Of a DNA stretch of 64,000 bases, positions 62,076-64,000 are shown piece after piece. The notes under the pieces are model-generated. The model made no database searches and had not been told where the DNA came from. It saw only the letters and a list, made by a program, of their open reading frames with translations. The translations under genes were made by a program, and so were the position numbers. Each line of letters begins with the position of its first letter. The stretch's first letter is position 1. Origin of the DNA: Hofstenia miamia (lineage: Eukaryota > Xenacoelomorpha > Acoela > Hofsteniidae); assembly GCA_900660155.1 (NCBI GenBank), contig CABFPE010000170.1:744060-808059 (forward strand), read 5' to 3'.

Positions 62076-64000
62076 TAAAAACCACTATCAAAAAGTGAGC
62101 AGTAATGCCATTTATTTCCGTGTTACATAATTTTTTAGAGGTACAATGATATTTTGTAAGGTGGCACTGTTAAACCATCAAATTAAAAATTGCTTTAACT
62201 AATCACCAGAATTGGAATTGGGTTGGGTCTAAAATTGGGTCGGACTGTTCAGGGCTGGGCTTGGGCATAATGTTTTAATGGGTATTTGAAATACAAGAAA
62301 AAATTCACTTGAAAATTTAAGCTTTGTGAATGACAAAAAACATTCATTTTAAATTTAATGAGTTCCTCATTGTTGGCTGGTGCAATATTTCTAACATCTA
62401 AATTTTTTTTTCTGCTACAATCAAAGTGCATTTCTGAAAACTCCCACTTACTACTTCTGATGTAATTTGATGTAAGTTGGCAGAGGATTTTAGTAATTAA
62501 ATATATATGAACTGATATGTTCTCTAAATGATAAAAGGACGATTGCAATAATGGTAATTAGCTGTGTTAATACTTATGTTACTAACTTAGTGATGGCGGT
62601 AGACAGAACTTATGAAACGTGACATATATGATACCTTGGTGGTAGGTCATACTATGGCAGGGTGTTGCAATATTTTAAAAGGTGGTTCAAAAAATAGTAT
62701 TATTATTATAATGATTCTAAATACCAATATTTTTTTACCTTTTGGTATTCAGGCCACCTGAGTATGCTTAACGCCTTGCTGCAAGCGTACTTTTAAATAT
62801 TTATAAACAAAAATACAAACATATTTTCTATATTTACTACTTCATATTTTAAAGGATATGCAGTAAAGTATTATTTTCCTTAAAACATTACATAAATTAT
62901 TGTAGTAAAAGAAGCTAACACCATTTTAAATGAAATTTCTGTAAAAACTTGTCAAATTTGAAACTCCTGTAGTTTTGTAGAACGTGTAAAAATACATATA
63001 CAGATTATAATAAACACAAATTTCATTTTCATATAGAAATAATTTTTAAGAAATGTTTGGGTAAATGAGTAGCAGAATGCAAATGCTCTTGTTGTGGTTC
63101 CCTTTTTTAAGGTTTGCTTAAATGCAAAAGACTAATTGCAATAAACGATTTCAGTGAAAAATTAGTCGTTTAATTTTGCCATGCCCAGTTAATAACAATA
63201 TAACTGGAAATTAAAAATATTGATAAATCGTTGTAAGTTATGCGAACAATCGCTATTATCTCACTTAACATTACAATACTATCAATGACAACATTCTTAT
63301 ATTTTACAAAAAAAGTCTAAGCAAAAGATTAAAATATAAACTGTTTCACTTATAAAAAAATTCGAGACACACTTCAAATACAACGTGTAATCTGAATTTT
63401 GAAATTTTATTATTTTATGTGATGAAAGTGTTTAACAATTTTAAGAAGAAACCAAAAAGTTAAGATATTTCTAAACAATTTAAGATTAATCTATACACAA
63501 ATTTAAAACAAATTAGAAAATTTTTGTCTTCATTGGTAACATTTGCGAAAATGCACATTTAATACTATTTGGTAACCAAATGTGGAGGGGCTCATATCTG
63601 CTCAAGGAAGTGTTGAATTTCCTAGCTCCCAGGCCTATGGCACTCATGACACGTTTATTGTATTAAGGTTAACAATGCAATTTGAATCTCAACACACTTG
63701 AATTAGCATTGTTGACGGACTAAAATGGATATGCACCAGAGATTGACAATAGGGGCTTAGCATCAAGCGAAACCAACCCAATAAGAATATAAATTACCTG
63801 ACCCGTCCCGAAAATGTACTTCCCGAATCATTGGTGTTACCTAGTGTAGTGTTCTGCTGCCATGGCCGTGGCAATGGCTTAGCAGTTAGCCGGTTGTAAC
63901 CGCGGCCAAACTTTTTTTTTACTTCCAAAATTTTGGCTAAGATTAATTTCTGAACATTATGATGAACTATTTGTTGACATTATTTCATTTGACTATATTC
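62076..64000. other. Non-coding window end
   Basis: No gene was recognised. GGGTTGGGTC-type words at 62218-62262 and CCTGACCCGTCCCG at about 63798-63812 resemble MITE subterminal sequence. A GC-richer patch at 63850-63910 has no identifiable function. Confidence 0.4.

Noticed and set aside
63840-63912. GC-richer patch with short inverted words as an RNA gene
   Set aside because: The possible stems are short and no known RNA family is recognisable.
1-64000. CRISPR array, operons, tRNA or rRNA genes
   Set aside because: No spaced identical repeats, no bacterial gene layout and no convincing tRNA or rRNA sequence was seen by eye; GGTTCGAATT at about 44487 lacks the rest of a tRNA.

Overview
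This is AT-rich eukaryotic DNA. Spliced genes with GT..AG introns, a forkhead factor, transgelin-like genes and a eukaryote-type two-domain NAD synthetase mark it as an invertebrate animal (metazoan). The many transposon families and small introns would suit a cnidarian such as a hydrozoan, but the phylum cannot be fixed from the sequence alone. Few real genes are present; most of the window is intron, intergenic DNA and transposable-element debris.

Layout. 1-8.3 kb: a decayed PIF/Harbinger locus (sense transposase, antisense MADF/BESS partner exons) and non-coding DNA. 8.33-11.34 kb: a complete two-exon glutamine-dependent NAD+ synthetase (NADSYN1) with a Tc1-like deletion derivative in its intron. 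11.4-13.4 kb: a pair of ~500-bp direct repeats, the first bounded by single N bases. 13.4-24 kb: no gene; one hAT MITE and one unusual 865-bp inverted-repeat element. 24.36-37.15 kb: a three-exon forkhead gene, FoxQ2-like, whose two large introns hold an L2/CR1-type LINE on each strand, several MITEs and a nearly whole pogo/Tigger element. 42.4-43.5 kb (minus) and 57.0-57.8 kb (plus): two head-to-head transgelin/calponin-like paralogs with the same intron, 13.5 kb apart. The space between them holds a LINE 3' fragment, a Ty3/Gypsy fossil, a Penelope-like remnant, hAT elements, two piggyBac-type MITEs and an assembly gap. 58.7-59.3 kb: an intronless, damaged copy of an AKAP7-like 2H-phosphoesterase gene. 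59.4-62.1 kb: a cluster of hAT and Tigger MITEs. 62.1-64 kb: nothing recognised.

The host genes (NAD synthesis, transcription, actin-binding) have no evident functional link and form no operon. The main biology visible is a dense, nested transposon landscape, with target-site duplications exact enough to fix several insertion events. I found no convincing evidence of an entirely new system. The least explained items are the 865-bp element with TTTAGAA arrays, the antisense MADF/BESS exons flanking a Harbinger transposase, and an exon-like open frame near 7.3 kb.
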